DNA of 9,919 bases, taken from assembly GCA_964513565.1 (NCBI GenBank), contig CAZENE010000066.1:1-9919 (forward strand), read 5' to 3'. This document shows positions 1 through 5,602 of the stretch, in pieces. The position numbers were made by a program, and so were the translations under genes. The DNA comes from Delta-02 sp964513565 (lineage in GTDB: Bacteria > Desulfobacterota > Syntrophorhabdia > Syntrophorhabdales > Syntrophorhabdaceae). Position 1 is the first letter of the stretch. The number at the start of each line of letters is the position of its first letter. The notes below the pieces were generated by a model. It was not told where the DNA came from and searched no databases. It saw only the letters and a program-made list of their open reading frames with translations.

Positions 1-43
1 CTACTATCACACCGGTAATTTCACCGACGGGAGGGTAAGTTAC

Positions 44-391
44 TCAGAAGTGCAATTTACGGAATAAGCACACGGGAAACGGAGGGGAACGAGATTCAGA
101 AAAGGCTAAATACATACGTGCAACCCCGTAATTGAGATCATCAGGTGCAACTATTATTGTTTTCCCTCCAATCTGTACATGTGCGTGATCGTGCACAAAC
201 CTCGCGACGGTTCTAATCTCCTCAGCCGACAATGTCGCTATCGAGCCTGCTGATAGATCCAATAGGAAAAACTTCGTTGGTTGACCGGCAAAAAACTTTT
301 TCACATCATCCAGCATTTCATCGATTGTTAGGTCGCCGATGACTTTCCTGATTGTCAGATCGCCCGATATTTGCGTTTCTATTTTACCCAT
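44..391 (-). CDS. STAS/SpoIIAA-like small protein
   Basis: A 115-residue soluble protein without signal peptide or membrane segment. The order of elements fits a STAS-like fold: an opening strand (KIETQI), a segment DLTIRKVIGDLTIDEM before the first helix, a core strand FFLLDLSAG (about residues 41-49), a helix with LSAEEIRTVARFV, then GGKTIIVAPDDLNYGVARMY (about 76-95) and a last strand PFPVCLFR. Relatives I know of continue this last strand into a short helix, so the C-terminus (ending RKLHF) is a little short; truncation or a small indel near the end is possible. The start overlaps the end of the upstream GAF gene by 8 bases (ATGGGTAA), a layout typical of translational coupling. STAS proteins usually act as phosphorylatable or binding switches; here I infer a partner of the GAF protein. 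The family call comes from reading motifs only. Confidence 0.7.
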   Translation of the reverse strand: MGKIETQISGDLTIRKVIGDLTIDEMLDDVKKFFAGQPTKFFLLDLSAGSIATLSAEEIRTVARFVHDHAHVQIGGKTIIVAPDDLNYGVARMYLAFSESRSPPFPVCLFRKLHF

Positions 392-1124
392 GATCCTGAT
401 TCCGAAGCGAGGGTCCTGTCTTGAAATATTGTTCTAATGTTTTTGGAAGGATCTTGTCGATCTCCTCGGCTTCAGTGTGAATGATTTCAAGATATTTCAG
501 AGTGGTCTCCATGTTTTCGCGTATTTTCCTGGCAAACCCCGACAAGGGGACTATCTTGTTCACTATCTCATCCCTGAAACGCTGGAGTATTGCGCTCTCC
601 TGCCCGATCAGCAAACTGATAAGCTCAGCCACTTCCGAGCAGAAGAGGATCTCGTCATCATCAAATGTTTTTCCATGAATTCCATCAATGACTATAACCC
701 CGACCGCTCTGCCATTTTCTTCAACATATAGGGGAATATAGAGAATTTGCGATATGTCCTTTTTTATGATGATGTCTTCAAAATATGCAGTCCGGTCGTC
801 AGTATAAGGGTCCTTGATCAACAATGTTCTTCCATTCATGATCGCTGCTTCTATGTCGGGATGTGTCTTTAGAGGTTCTTTATTGCCAGCCTGAGCCAGG
901 TACTCCTCTGCGGGCACACCAGCTATGATCTCACATGACTCGTTGAAGGTCAGGTTCGCCCCCTCGCAATCAATCTTAAAAAGTACGCATCGCTCCGCTC
1001 CAAGGATTTCCGCAAGTTCTTTCAGTATGCTTTGTTTGATCATCACGCTTGGACCAGCGAGGCCATTTCTTAGACCAAGGATCATTGCCTTTGTGATCTG
1101 TAAAAAAGCTTTTCGTTCAACCAT
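384..1124 (-). CDS. GAF-domain sensor with kinase-like dimerisation hairpin lacking the histidine
   Basis: A 246-residue cytoplasmic protein. Residues about 25-172 read as a GAF domain: ILKELAEILGAERCVLFKID, a central loop with LLIKDPYTDDRTAYF, then QILYIPLYVEENGRAVGVIVIDG and a closing helix FCSEVAELISLLIG. Residues about 181-235 resemble a HisKA (DHp) helical hairpin: R184-D185-E186-I187, then PLSGFARKI and YLEIIHTEAEEIDKIL. The position normally holding the phospho-accepting His is D185, the usual Pro is K190, and no ATPase domain follows. I infer a dimerising sensor that passes a signal by contact rather than phosphotransfer, probably to the STAS protein encoded by the overlapping next gene. 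The start ATG has AAGGGG about 9 bases upstream, and a plausible sigma70 promoter lies at 1181-1208. Confidence 0.75.
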   Translation of the reverse strand: MVERKAFLQITKAMILGLRNGLAGPSVMIKQSILKELAEILGAERCVLFKIDCEGANLTFNESCEIIAGVPAEEYLAQAGNKEPLKTHPDIEAAIMNGRTLLIKDPYTDDRTAYFEDIIIKKDISQILYIPLYVEENGRAVGVIVIDGIHGKTFDDDEILFCSEVAELISLLIGQESAILQRFRDEIVNKIVPLSGFARKIRENMETTLKYLEIIHTEAEEIDKILPKTLEQYFKTGPSLRNQDHG

Positions 1125-1180
1125 TGCCCTACCCCTTCGAACACAATTCTACCTTCGGGCAACATTAATCCATAACGATT

Positions 1181-1208
1181 GTTATACGCCCACAACTTAC
1201 AACATCAA
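1181..1208 (-). promoter_or_regulatory. Predicted sigma70 promoter of the GAF-STAS operon
   Basis: On the minus strand TTGATG (1208-1203) is followed after 16 bases by TATAAC (1186-1181). The -10 box lies about 57 bases before the GAF start codon. Both boxes deviate from consensus in one or two positions. Prediction by eye only. Confidence 0.45.
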
Positions 1209-1343
1209 TATATTCGAATTAGCGTAGAATGTCTGTCGTTAAACCAACAATTCTCTTGTCATCATGTTCAGCTACAAGCCCGAATGAGCTGGGGTAAGCA
1301 CCTCCTGATGATCATTTCAGATCAATTCAGAACTGCAGAAGTA

Positions 1344-1500
1344 TCATTGCAAGACTTCAGACATGCGTTTTTTCAGTTCCTCGTATCTTTCGTTCAGTTG
1401 CGCTTTGAGCACCGGTCACAGAATTGTTGGCGGCGTCGGCATCGATAAAGGTTGCGTCCATGAAAATCTTTGTTCCGTCGATGAGGCCCTTTTCCGAACA
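1344..1500 (-). pseudogene. IS1182-type transposase remnant
   Basis: Two adjacent minus-strand frames carry consecutive pieces of the N-terminal part of an IS1182/IS5-like transposase. Bases 1500-1412 encode CSEKGLIDGTKIFMDATFID and then ADAANNSVTG, matching the family signature of the type GLIDGKKIFVDASLI.ADASNNSV. The frame then shifts, and 1409-1344 encode LKAQLNERYEELKKRMSEVL before a stop, which is the coiled segment expected next. A further open stretch at 1219-1308 (about 30 codons, with VAEHDDKRIVGLTTD) could be more decayed transposase, but I am unsure. No N-terminus, catalytic C-terminus or terminal inverted repeats are visible. The break between the two pieces needs two extra bases or one fewer, unlike the other frameshifts in this window. 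The fragment abuts the 5' end of the DUF1059 gene. Confidence 0.6.
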
Positions 1501-1510
1501 CCGGATTGCC

Positions 1511-1689
1511 ATGGGAAAAATTCTTCGGTGCAAGGATGCGGGGATAGATTGCGACTCCTTTGCTCGCGGCGCAACAGAGGAAGAGGTGCTGGGGAAGGCT
1601 GCGGAACACGCAAAAAAAAAGACCATGATATCGATGAGGTGGCTGAAGAATATCGTGCAGCATGGCGTAAGGCCATAAGAAATGAATAA
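1511..1689 (+). CDS. DUF1059 small protein, frameshifted at an A9 run
   Basis: The opening MGKILRCKDAGIDCDSFARG and the helix ATEEEVLGKAAEHAK are characteristic of the DUF1059 family, whose members are about 55-60 residues and of unknown function. After codon 35 the reading frame as written goes to an unrelated tail ending at a stop at 1676-1678. The -1 frame instead reads DHDIDEVAEEYRAAWRKAIR and ends at 1687-1689, which is the family-like C-terminus. The switch lies in nine A's (1612-1620) followed by G, in codons GCA AAA AAA AAG. One added A, or a -1 slip on A AAA AAG, gives a 59-residue protein. Two cysteines (C7, C14) in the RCKDAGIDC motif are retained. There is no convincing Shine-Dalgarno sequence before ATG 1511. 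An in-frame ATG at 1480 falls in transposase debris and is rejected. No partner gene is evident. Confidence 0.72.
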
Positions 1690-1765
1690 AATACTCGTCG
1701 CTGATGGAGGGCCGTTGTCAGTCCTTTCAACAAATGTAAGGCGGGGTGGTCTTCCTGATTTTCAA

Positions 1766-1794
1766 TTGACAGGCTTAAGGCCGAATACTACAAT
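1766..1794 (+). promoter_or_regulatory. Near-consensus sigma70 promoter for the small exported protein
   Basis: TTGACA (1766-1771), a spacer of exactly 17 bases, and TACAAT (1789-1794). Only one base differs from the full consensus. Transcription would start near 1801, giving a leader of about 18 bases that contains the Shine-Dalgarno AAGGAGG (1807-1813). Confidence 0.8.
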
Positions 1795-1818
1795 GGGACT
1801 AAATTGAAGGAGGATAAC

Positions 1819-2025
1819 GTGAAAAAGTTGTGCGCAACGGTAGTCGCTTTGGTGATGTTACTGGCTTTTATCTGCCCTTCAGTTATGGCCGCGTCGAGGA
1901 AAGTCACAAAGCCCGCCCAGAAGGTCGAGATGAATCAGGACCAGAAAGTCAATGCCTCACCGGTCGATAAGATGAAACAGGAAAAGCCCGGAGTCACCAA
2001 AGCAAAAACCGGAGTAGCAAAGTAA
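1819..2025 (+). CDS. Small lysine-rich exported protein (68 aa)
   Basis: I place the start at GTG 1819 because AAGGAGG (1807-1813) lies 5 bases upstream; a TTG at 1804 would put this site inside the gene. The product begins with a clear signal peptide: MKK, a hydrophobic core (LCATVVALVMLLAFICPS) and a cleavage site after SVMA, leaving ASRKV. The cysteine at the end of the core is not in a normal lipobox, so a lipoprotein is unlikely. The mature part is about 44 residues, rich in Lys, Val, Pro and Gln, without aromatic residues or cysteine, and probably disordered; it contains loosely repeated units around KPAQKVE, QDQKVN, KPGVTKAK. I do not recognise a family. It is a complete single-gene unit with near-consensus promoter and a strong terminator, so it is probably well expressed. 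The role is unknown; periplasmic or envelope location is inferred. Confidence 0.72.
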   Translation: MKKLCATVVALVMLLAFICPSVMAASRKVTKPAQKVEMNQDQKVNASPVDKMKQEKPGVTKAKTGVAK

Positions 2026-2056
2026 TCAACCCAACATTAAGAATTCAGGCAATCCA

Positions 2057-2094
2057 GGGCATCATTAGGGGACAGCGCGAGATGATGCCCTTTT
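2057..2094 (+). terminator. Rho-independent terminator after the small exported gene
   Basis: GGGCATCAT (2057-2065) pairs perfectly with ATGATGCCC (2082-2090), a 9-bp stem with a 16-base loop, followed by TTTT (2091-2094). It lies 31 bases after the stop codon. The minus-strand side lacks a T run, so it should act on the plus strand only. Confidence 0.75.
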
Positions 2095-2158
2095 GCACAG
2101 TACGTAAGCAGACCCGATACATCGGCGAAGACGGTTCTATGTTCTACCGGGCAAATCG

Positions 2159-3091
2159 TTATAAATAGGGGCAATCCTTCCCTTCCCGACTAAAATTACA
2201 ATCTTTCTTGCACGGCACCATCTTGATATTAACCACACTTTCGGCGATAACCGAATGAATATCGGCCATGATGTCCGAAATGACCTGATGGCCTTTCCTC
2301 AATGGAATATGTTCCGGCAGGACAATATTGAGATCTACAAAACGTTTTCTTCCCGCACTCCTGGTCTTTATCTCGTTGAAATTGCAGTATTTATCAATAT
2401 GCCGGGTAAGTACATTTATCACTTCTATCTGCCTCGACTCTTCAATTGAGGCATCAAGAAGCTTCATAAAAGCTTCTTTGAGCAGACGGATGGACGGAAC
2501 CGCGATCAATATACTCACAAAGAGTGTTGCTCCGGGATCTATATAATCAACCACTTTTACAAGCCCCGCCTTTTTTGCAAGGATTATTAAAAGAAATGAC
2601 ACAGTGATCGCCACCGAGATGCACCCTTCGAGCCTGAAATGCAACCCTTCAGCTTTCAACGCGGGGGAAACGCTTTTCTGTGCCAGTTTCAGTATGTAGT
2701 ATGACCCACCGAAATTGATGGCCACACCAATCGCGCTGCAGATAAAACCGACCCACGGGGCCTGTACCTCAACCACTCTGATGAGGTTAACAACTGCTTG
2801 AAAAGACATGGCAAGGGCAAGACCGATGAGAACAACCCCTTCCATTACCTCGCATACATTTTCTATCTTTCCGTAACCGTAGTTATGAAAGACGTCCGCA
2901 GGTTTGTTTGAAATCTTGATTGCGTAATAAAGAACGATCGAAACTGCGAGCGCGACACATGATATCCCAAGGTCAGCCAGAATAGCAGTGGAATCGACGA
3001 CGACAAGCGCTGCTGCCTTAATAATGCACAAGACAACATTTGAAACCAGGCTTACTTTCACGGCACGCATCATGTATCGATCGATTTCCAT
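2159..3091 (-). CDS. Cation diffusion facilitator (CDF) family transporter with altered metal site
   Basis: A 310-residue inner-membrane protein with about six hydrophobic segments and a C-terminal cytoplasmic domain (from about 215), as in CDF metal/proton antiporters. Family signatures: STAILAD (34-40), HNYGYGKIEN (69-78) and ALKAEGLHFRLEG (144-156). The metal-site residues are unusual. In the TM2 pattern A-D-x-x-H-S-x-x-D the His is I43 and the last Asp is A47; in TM5 the HxxxD is H151-x-x-x-E155; and the second His of HxxGHG is Y73. The tail carries three cysteines (C294, C298, C307) plus the terminal DCPYL. It may move a different ion, or transport through other residues; the substrate cannot be assigned. 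No Shine-Dalgarno is seen at ATG 3091 (ATGs at codons 7 and 8 are alternatives), and the predicted promoter sits almost on the start codon. It stands alone on its strand. Confidence 0.85.
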   Translation of the reverse strand: MEIDRYMMRAVKVSLVSNVVLCIIKAAALVVVDSTAILADLGISCVALAVSIVLYYAIKISNKPADVFHNYGYGKIENVCEVMEGVVLIGLALAMSFQAVVNLIRVVEVQAPWVGFICSAIGVAINFGGSYYILKLAQKSVSPALKAEGLHFRLEGCISVAITVSFLLIILAKKAGLVKVVDYIDPGATLFVSILIAVPSIRLLKEAFMKLLDASIEESRQIEVINVLTRHIDKYCNFNEIKTRSAGRKRFVDLNIVLPEHIPLRKGHQVISDIMADIHSVIAESVVNIKMVPCKKDCNFSREGKDCPYL

Positions 3092-3103
3092 GCGCTTGAT
3101 TTT

Positions 3104-3132
3104 ATTATATAAGTAAAAACGGAAATGGTAAA
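3104..3132 (-). promoter_or_regulatory. Predicted promoter of the CDF gene, possibly near-leaderless
   Basis: On the minus strand TTTACC (3132-3127), a 17-base spacer and a perfect TATAAT (3109-3104). Transcription would begin near 3097, only about 6 bases before the ATG at 3091, which matches the absence of a Shine-Dalgarno sequence. Confidence 0.5.
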
Positions 3133-3172
3133 GTTGAATTCAGGGATTCTTGATTTTGTCTTGTCTACATTA

Positions 3173-3186
3173 AGAAAATATTTTCT
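3173..3186. repeat. 14-bp perfect A+T palindrome
   Basis: AGAAAATATTTTCT reads the same on both strands. It lies about 40 bases upstream of the predicted -35 of the CDF gene. It could be a regulator site or merely A+T-rich sequence; no partner site is seen. Confidence 0.3.
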
Positions 3187-3212
3187 ATGATTGTGCAGCC
3201 GAATTTAGCCCC

Positions 3213-3232
3213 GGTCGCGAAATTTCGTGACC
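3213..3232. promoter_or_regulatory. 20-bp near-perfect palindrome, operator-like
   Basis: GGTCGCGAAATTTCGTGACC is symmetrical except for one G/T pair out of ten. It lies in the CDF upstream region, about 80 bases beyond the predicted -35 box, and 123 bases from the end of the OmpA-like gene. The form fits a dimeric regulator site; which gene it controls is unknown. Confidence 0.35.
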
Positions 3233-3265
3233 AAGTTGAGTTCCCTCTTAAAGACTTTAATTATG

Positions 3266-3298
3266 ACCAATCCATGGGGTTTTATTCCATGGATTGGT
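3266..3298. repeat. 12-bp perfect inverted repeat with 9-base loop
   Basis: ACCAATCCATGG (3266-3277), the loop GGTTTTATT, and CCATGGATTGGT (3287-3298) form a perfect 12-bp stem. It lies 57 bases downstream of the stop of the minus-strand OmpA-like gene, so it may terminate or stabilise that transcript, but no T run follows on the minus strand. A site for a regulator or an element relic is also possible. Confidence 0.6.
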
Positions 3299-3355
3299 GA
3301 ATCGGGCCCTCAAAGAAACCCTTTCAGACTTGCTTTTTATTTTGGATATTTCTAT

Positions 3356-3799
3356 CTACTTCTTGACCAACTCGACTCGACGATTGACTGCCCGGCCTTC
3401 CTCGGTGCGGTTATCTGCAATGGGCTTTTCCTGTCCCCAACCTATCGTTCCCATACGATCTGGCGCGATGCCGCCTGCCGCAACAGCCACCGCCACGGAT
3501 CTGGCGCGATTGAGCGACAGGACTTTGTTGGCAGAAGCGGTACCCTGATTGTCCGTGTGGCCTTCAATGGATACCCTGAGTTTTCGCTGGCTCTTCATCA
3601 AATCAACGATTTGTTTGATCAGCGGCATGGAGTCCGACTTGATGGTGGCTTTATTTGTGTCAAAGTTGATTTGCAAAGAAATAAAACCTTCTTTTTGCAG
3701 CTTTTCCCACATCAGGTTTGCCGTAATTTCCTGGGTCATAGCTTTTTCTTCTAATATTTCCAGATACAAACGATAACCACCATTACCCGTGCTGACCAC
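3356..3799 (-). CDS. OmpA-like protein, C-terminal part (frameshifted gene)
   Basis: This is the second half of one gene with 3832-4191. It encodes a typical OmpA C-terminal peptidoglycan-binding domain: a strand LQINFDTNKATIKSDSMPLI, then SIEGHTDNQG, LSLNRARSVAVAVAAGGI, GWGQEKPIADNRTEEGR and NRRVELVKK at the end. The Asp of HTDN and the Arg of NRRVE, which bind peptidoglycan in this family, are present. The open frame runs further upstream than the first ATG at 3799: it reads VLVDRPGYTALKFTREGG without stop from about 3871, joining directly to the other half. The apparent ATG start at 3799 is therefore probably not used and has no clear Shine-Dalgarno. If joined, the protein is 278 residues, periplasmic or outer-membrane associated, and holds the envelope to the cell wall. 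Confidence 0.82.
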   Translation of the reverse strand: MVSTGNGGYRLYLEILEEKAMTQEITANLMWEKLQKEGFISLQINFDTNKATIKSDSMPLIKQIVDLMKSQRKLRVSIEGHTDNQGTASANKVLSLNRARSVAVAVAAGGIAPDRMGTIGWGQEKPIADNRTEEGRAVNRRVELVKK

Positions 3800-3831
3800 T
3801 GCGTATACCGCGCCGCCTTCACGCGTAAATT

Positions 3832-4191
3832 TCAGCGCAGTATAGCCGGGTCTATCGACGAGAACTTGACCGCCTTTTTGTCTGCCGCATTCTGATAATT
3901 ACGCATTACCTGCAGATCGCTTGGCGGCGTGGGCATATTGACCGATTTTTTAAATATATATCTGTTCGTGGTCAGGTCTCCCTCTGGCCTGATATTCTTT
4001 TCAGATTTTGGATCGGTATTGACCTTGATGATCAGTTGATCGTACGATTTCTTGCATTCATAGATCTCGAAGCCGCTCATTAGGTTGAACAACGGATGAT
4101 CCTTGCAGCCTTTTGCATCGCCGGCAAATGCGAGACCAGTTGAGAGCAATGACAACAACAAGAATAATGTTATGCTTCTGAACAATTTCAT
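3832..4191 (-). CDS. OmpA-like protein, N-terminal part with signal peptide (frameshifted gene)
   Basis: Residues 1-23 are a signal peptide (MKLFRSITLFLLLSLLSTGL then AFA, cleavage before GDAKG). The mature part begins KGCKDHPLFNLMSGFEIYEC, the usual opening of a family of OmpA-domain proteins having an N-terminal domain of about 120 residues before the peptidoglycan-binding domain. The two cysteines in this opening may form a disulfide. The frame as written ends in SSIDPAILR, but the -1 frame continues as GGQVLVDRPGYTALKF, in line with the family. The break lies in five A's at 3875-3879 (codons GAC AAA AAG); one added A makes the whole region 3356-4191 a single 278-codon frame. It could be a true pseudogene or a sequence error in the run. 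Upstream lies a 7-bp tandem repeat (4220-4247). Confidence 0.8.
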   Translation of the reverse strand: MKLFRSITLFLLLSLLSTGLAFAGDAKGCKDHPLFNLMSGFEIYECKKSYDQLIIKVNTDPKSEKNIRPEGDLTTNRYIFKKSVNMPTPPSDLQVMRNYQNAADKKAVKFSSIDPAILR

Positions 4192-4219
4192 CTCTTATTT
4201 CTCAGTGAAAAGTTATGAT

Positions 4220-4247
4220 GTAAACGGTAAATCGTAAAACGTAAAGC
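4220..4247. repeat. 7-bp tandem repeat, four units of GTAAANN
   Basis: GTAAACG, GTAAATC, GTAAAAC, GTAAAGC follow each other without gaps: the first five bases are constant and the last two vary. The array is 29 bases upstream of the OmpA-like start codon, in the position where its promoter or leader should lie. Heptameric repeats of this type occur between genes in Geobacter-like genomes, in my recollection. Confidence 0.7.
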
Positions 4248-4264
4248 GGGTATGATTGTCCAAA

Positions 4265-4305
4265 CGGGTACATAGGTAACAAAATATTCCGGGTACATGG
4301 GTTAC
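4265..4305. repeat. Two direct repeats with 25-bp period, resembling an IS terminus
   Basis: CGGGTACATAGGTAAC (4265-4280) and CGGGTACATGGGTTAC (4290-4305) match at 14 of 16 positions and start 25 bases apart. Read on the minus strand this is GTAACCCATGTACCCG followed by GTTACCTATGTACCCG, a form I associate with ends of IS481/IS3-like elements having repeated transposase binding sites. No transposase or opposite end is in the window, so this would be a solo end. Confidence 0.5.
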
Positions 4306-4441
4306 ACTTGGGGTTATGGGCTCCGGCCTCCGGAGACTATGCCGCAGTTAATTGCCCGACAATTATACCTTAATATATTCCTGTGATAAAAATCTACGGA
4401 TTATCACGCCTTTATACTTTATAAGAGCGAGGTTGCATACA

Positions 4442-4468
4442 GAGAGCCCTGCAAAACCAGGGAGTCTC
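4442..4468 (-). terminator. Possible weak terminator of the dynamin-like gene
   Basis: On the minus strand, 18 bases after the stop codon, GAGA-CT-CCCTG and CAGGG-C-TCTC form a stem with a small internal loop around GTTTTG. No T run follows, so termination is uncertain. Confidence 0.3.
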
Positions 4469-4486
4469 GCCGACAACGCTTTTGGT

Positions 4487-5602
4487 TTATTCCGTTCTAT
4501 CCAGAGTGCTCTTTAATCGCTCAATAGTAAGTGCAATTTCCTCGGACTCAGGTTGCATGTCGGATAATAAAGCGTCGATGGTTGACAATTCGGCCTGTAC
4601 GTAATGAGTCGCATGGTTCTTTATCTCATCGATAGTCTTGTTAATTTGCACCTCCCACTGGTACGCAAGACGGGATAGATGAGATTCTATTACCCTTGGA
4701 AGCATATTCTGAAAATGCCTCTCGAAAGCTCTTCGAAAGAGACTCATCGGAATCAGGAACCAGATAAGGTCAAAATGAAAATCGAAAGGATGCACAAAAG
4801 ATATGTCGGGATGAGAAGGCTCAGTGACCATTATGTTCCATTCAATGCTGGTCGGTGCGATACCCAGCACCTTCTCGATATTCTTATCAAGAAGATTGCG
4901 AAAAAGCATCATTGAACGCGCAATGCCGGCGTGTGCCTTCTTCAGAGTACCCAAGAAGTGTTTGTATTCTGTCTTGGAGACATGATCCATTTCGATGGTC
5001 ATCGTGTCCATAAGCCACTGCTCGTACCTTCTCGTAAGCTTCCAAAGATTACCTTTCCATCCGGGCATATCTTCTGACAGCGCCTGATGCACTCTTTTTG
5101 TTATGGGTACTCTTTGGTTTGTATCGAGATAATCAGCAATAATGGTACGTGTTTTGAACTGATTATTCCTTACAATAAGAGACAGTTCTGATTCAATCAG
5201 GTCGTAATTAACCTTCTCGTCGAAAATCAGGTCCTTCAAAGCATTGCGGTCCTGGTCACTCTGCATAGACGTCTTCAAAGCTATTTCAAGGTAGCTAATC
5301 ACATTTCTTGTGAGCGATCTGACCTTGTGACGCAGTATACCCTGAAATTCACTGCTTCTGTTTGCCGATATCGACAGGAGGAGGTGGTCAAGGAATCTTT
5401 TGTAGAACTCTGTTTCGGCAACGACTGAATAGAGCAGTACTAAGAAGTCTCGGTTTAATTCCCGCTTTAATGTGGTCTTGAAGAATTGCACCACCTCTTT
5501 CTGCTGCTCAGACGAAAGAAGGTCTACCTTTGTCAGGAGTAAAACTACCTTCGGTGTATGCTCTGAAAGGTCCCTGATTAATGTCAGGTCATTTTCTGAC
5601 AA
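4487..5602 (-). CDS. Dynamin-like GTPase, C-terminal part (frameshifted gene)
   Basis: This holds the G4 motif TKVD (residues 24-27 of this frame) and the long helical stalk of a bacterial dynamin-like protein. It opens with LSENDLTLIRDLSEHTPKVV, which continues directly from the end of 5584-6138. Further on there are amphipathic helices, then a hydrophobic patch FDFHFDLIWFLIPMSLFRRA (about 274-293), like the membrane-touching paddle of this class, and a final helical segment with SRLAYQWEVQINKTIDEIKN. The only start available for this half is TTG 5602, inside the overlap with the other half and without a Shine-Dalgarno; without the P-loop this half cannot be a GTPase by itself. Joined, the protein is 550 residues, somewhat short for the class. 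Known relatives tubulate or fuse membranes; the cell role here is unknown. Confidence 0.82.
   Translation of the reverse strand: MSENDLTLIRDLSEHTPKVVLLLTKVDLLSSEQQKEVVQFFKTTLKRELNRDFLVLLYSVVAETEFYKRFLDHLLLSISANRSSEFQGILRHKVRSLTRNVISYLEIALKTSMQSDQDRNALKDLIFDEKVNYDLIESELSLIVRNNQFKTRTIIADYLDTNQRVPITKRVHQALSEDMPGWKGNLWKLTRRYEQWLMDTMTIEMDHVSKTEYKHFLGTLKKAHAGIARSMMLFRNLLDKNIEKVLGIAPTSIEWNIMVTEPSHPDISFVHPFDFHFDLIWFLIPMSLFRRAFERHFQNMLPRVIESHLSRLAYQWEVQINKTIDEIKNHATHYVQAELSTIDALLSDMQPESEEIALTIERLKSTLDRTE

Larger units (their letters stand above)
4192..4486. other. Intergenic region between the OmpA-like and dynamin-like genes
   Basis: No coding frame of note. Besides the heptamer array and the 25-bp-period repeat it holds three small hairpins: CTCCGG/CCGGAG with a 3-base loop (4321-4335), GTGATAA/TTATCAC with an 11-base loop (4383-4407), and the imperfect hairpin at 4442-4468. 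The concentration of repeats fits a former insertion site. Confidence 0.5.

Noticed and set aside
1219..1308. Short open stretch with VAEHDDKRIVGLTTDILR resembling the end of a CBS domain
   Set aside because: Only about 30 codons, no start codon, stops on both sides; more likely transposase debris or chance.
3227..3754. Long plus-strand frame of 175 codons opposite the OmpA-like gene
   Set aside because: It is antisense to a clear OmpA domain, has no Shine-Dalgarno or known motif, and its composition is that of a shadow frame.
4220..4305. Repeats between 4220 and 4305 as a CRISPR or integron-like array
   Set aside because: Units are 7 bp, or only two copies with 25-bp period; there are no spacers of regular length and no cas or integrase gene.
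5584..5602. 19-base overlap between the two halves of the dynamin-like gene read as coupling of two real genes
   Set aside because: The cut separates G3 from G4 inside one GTPase fold and the second half would start at a TTG without ribosome site; one added base restores a normal protein.
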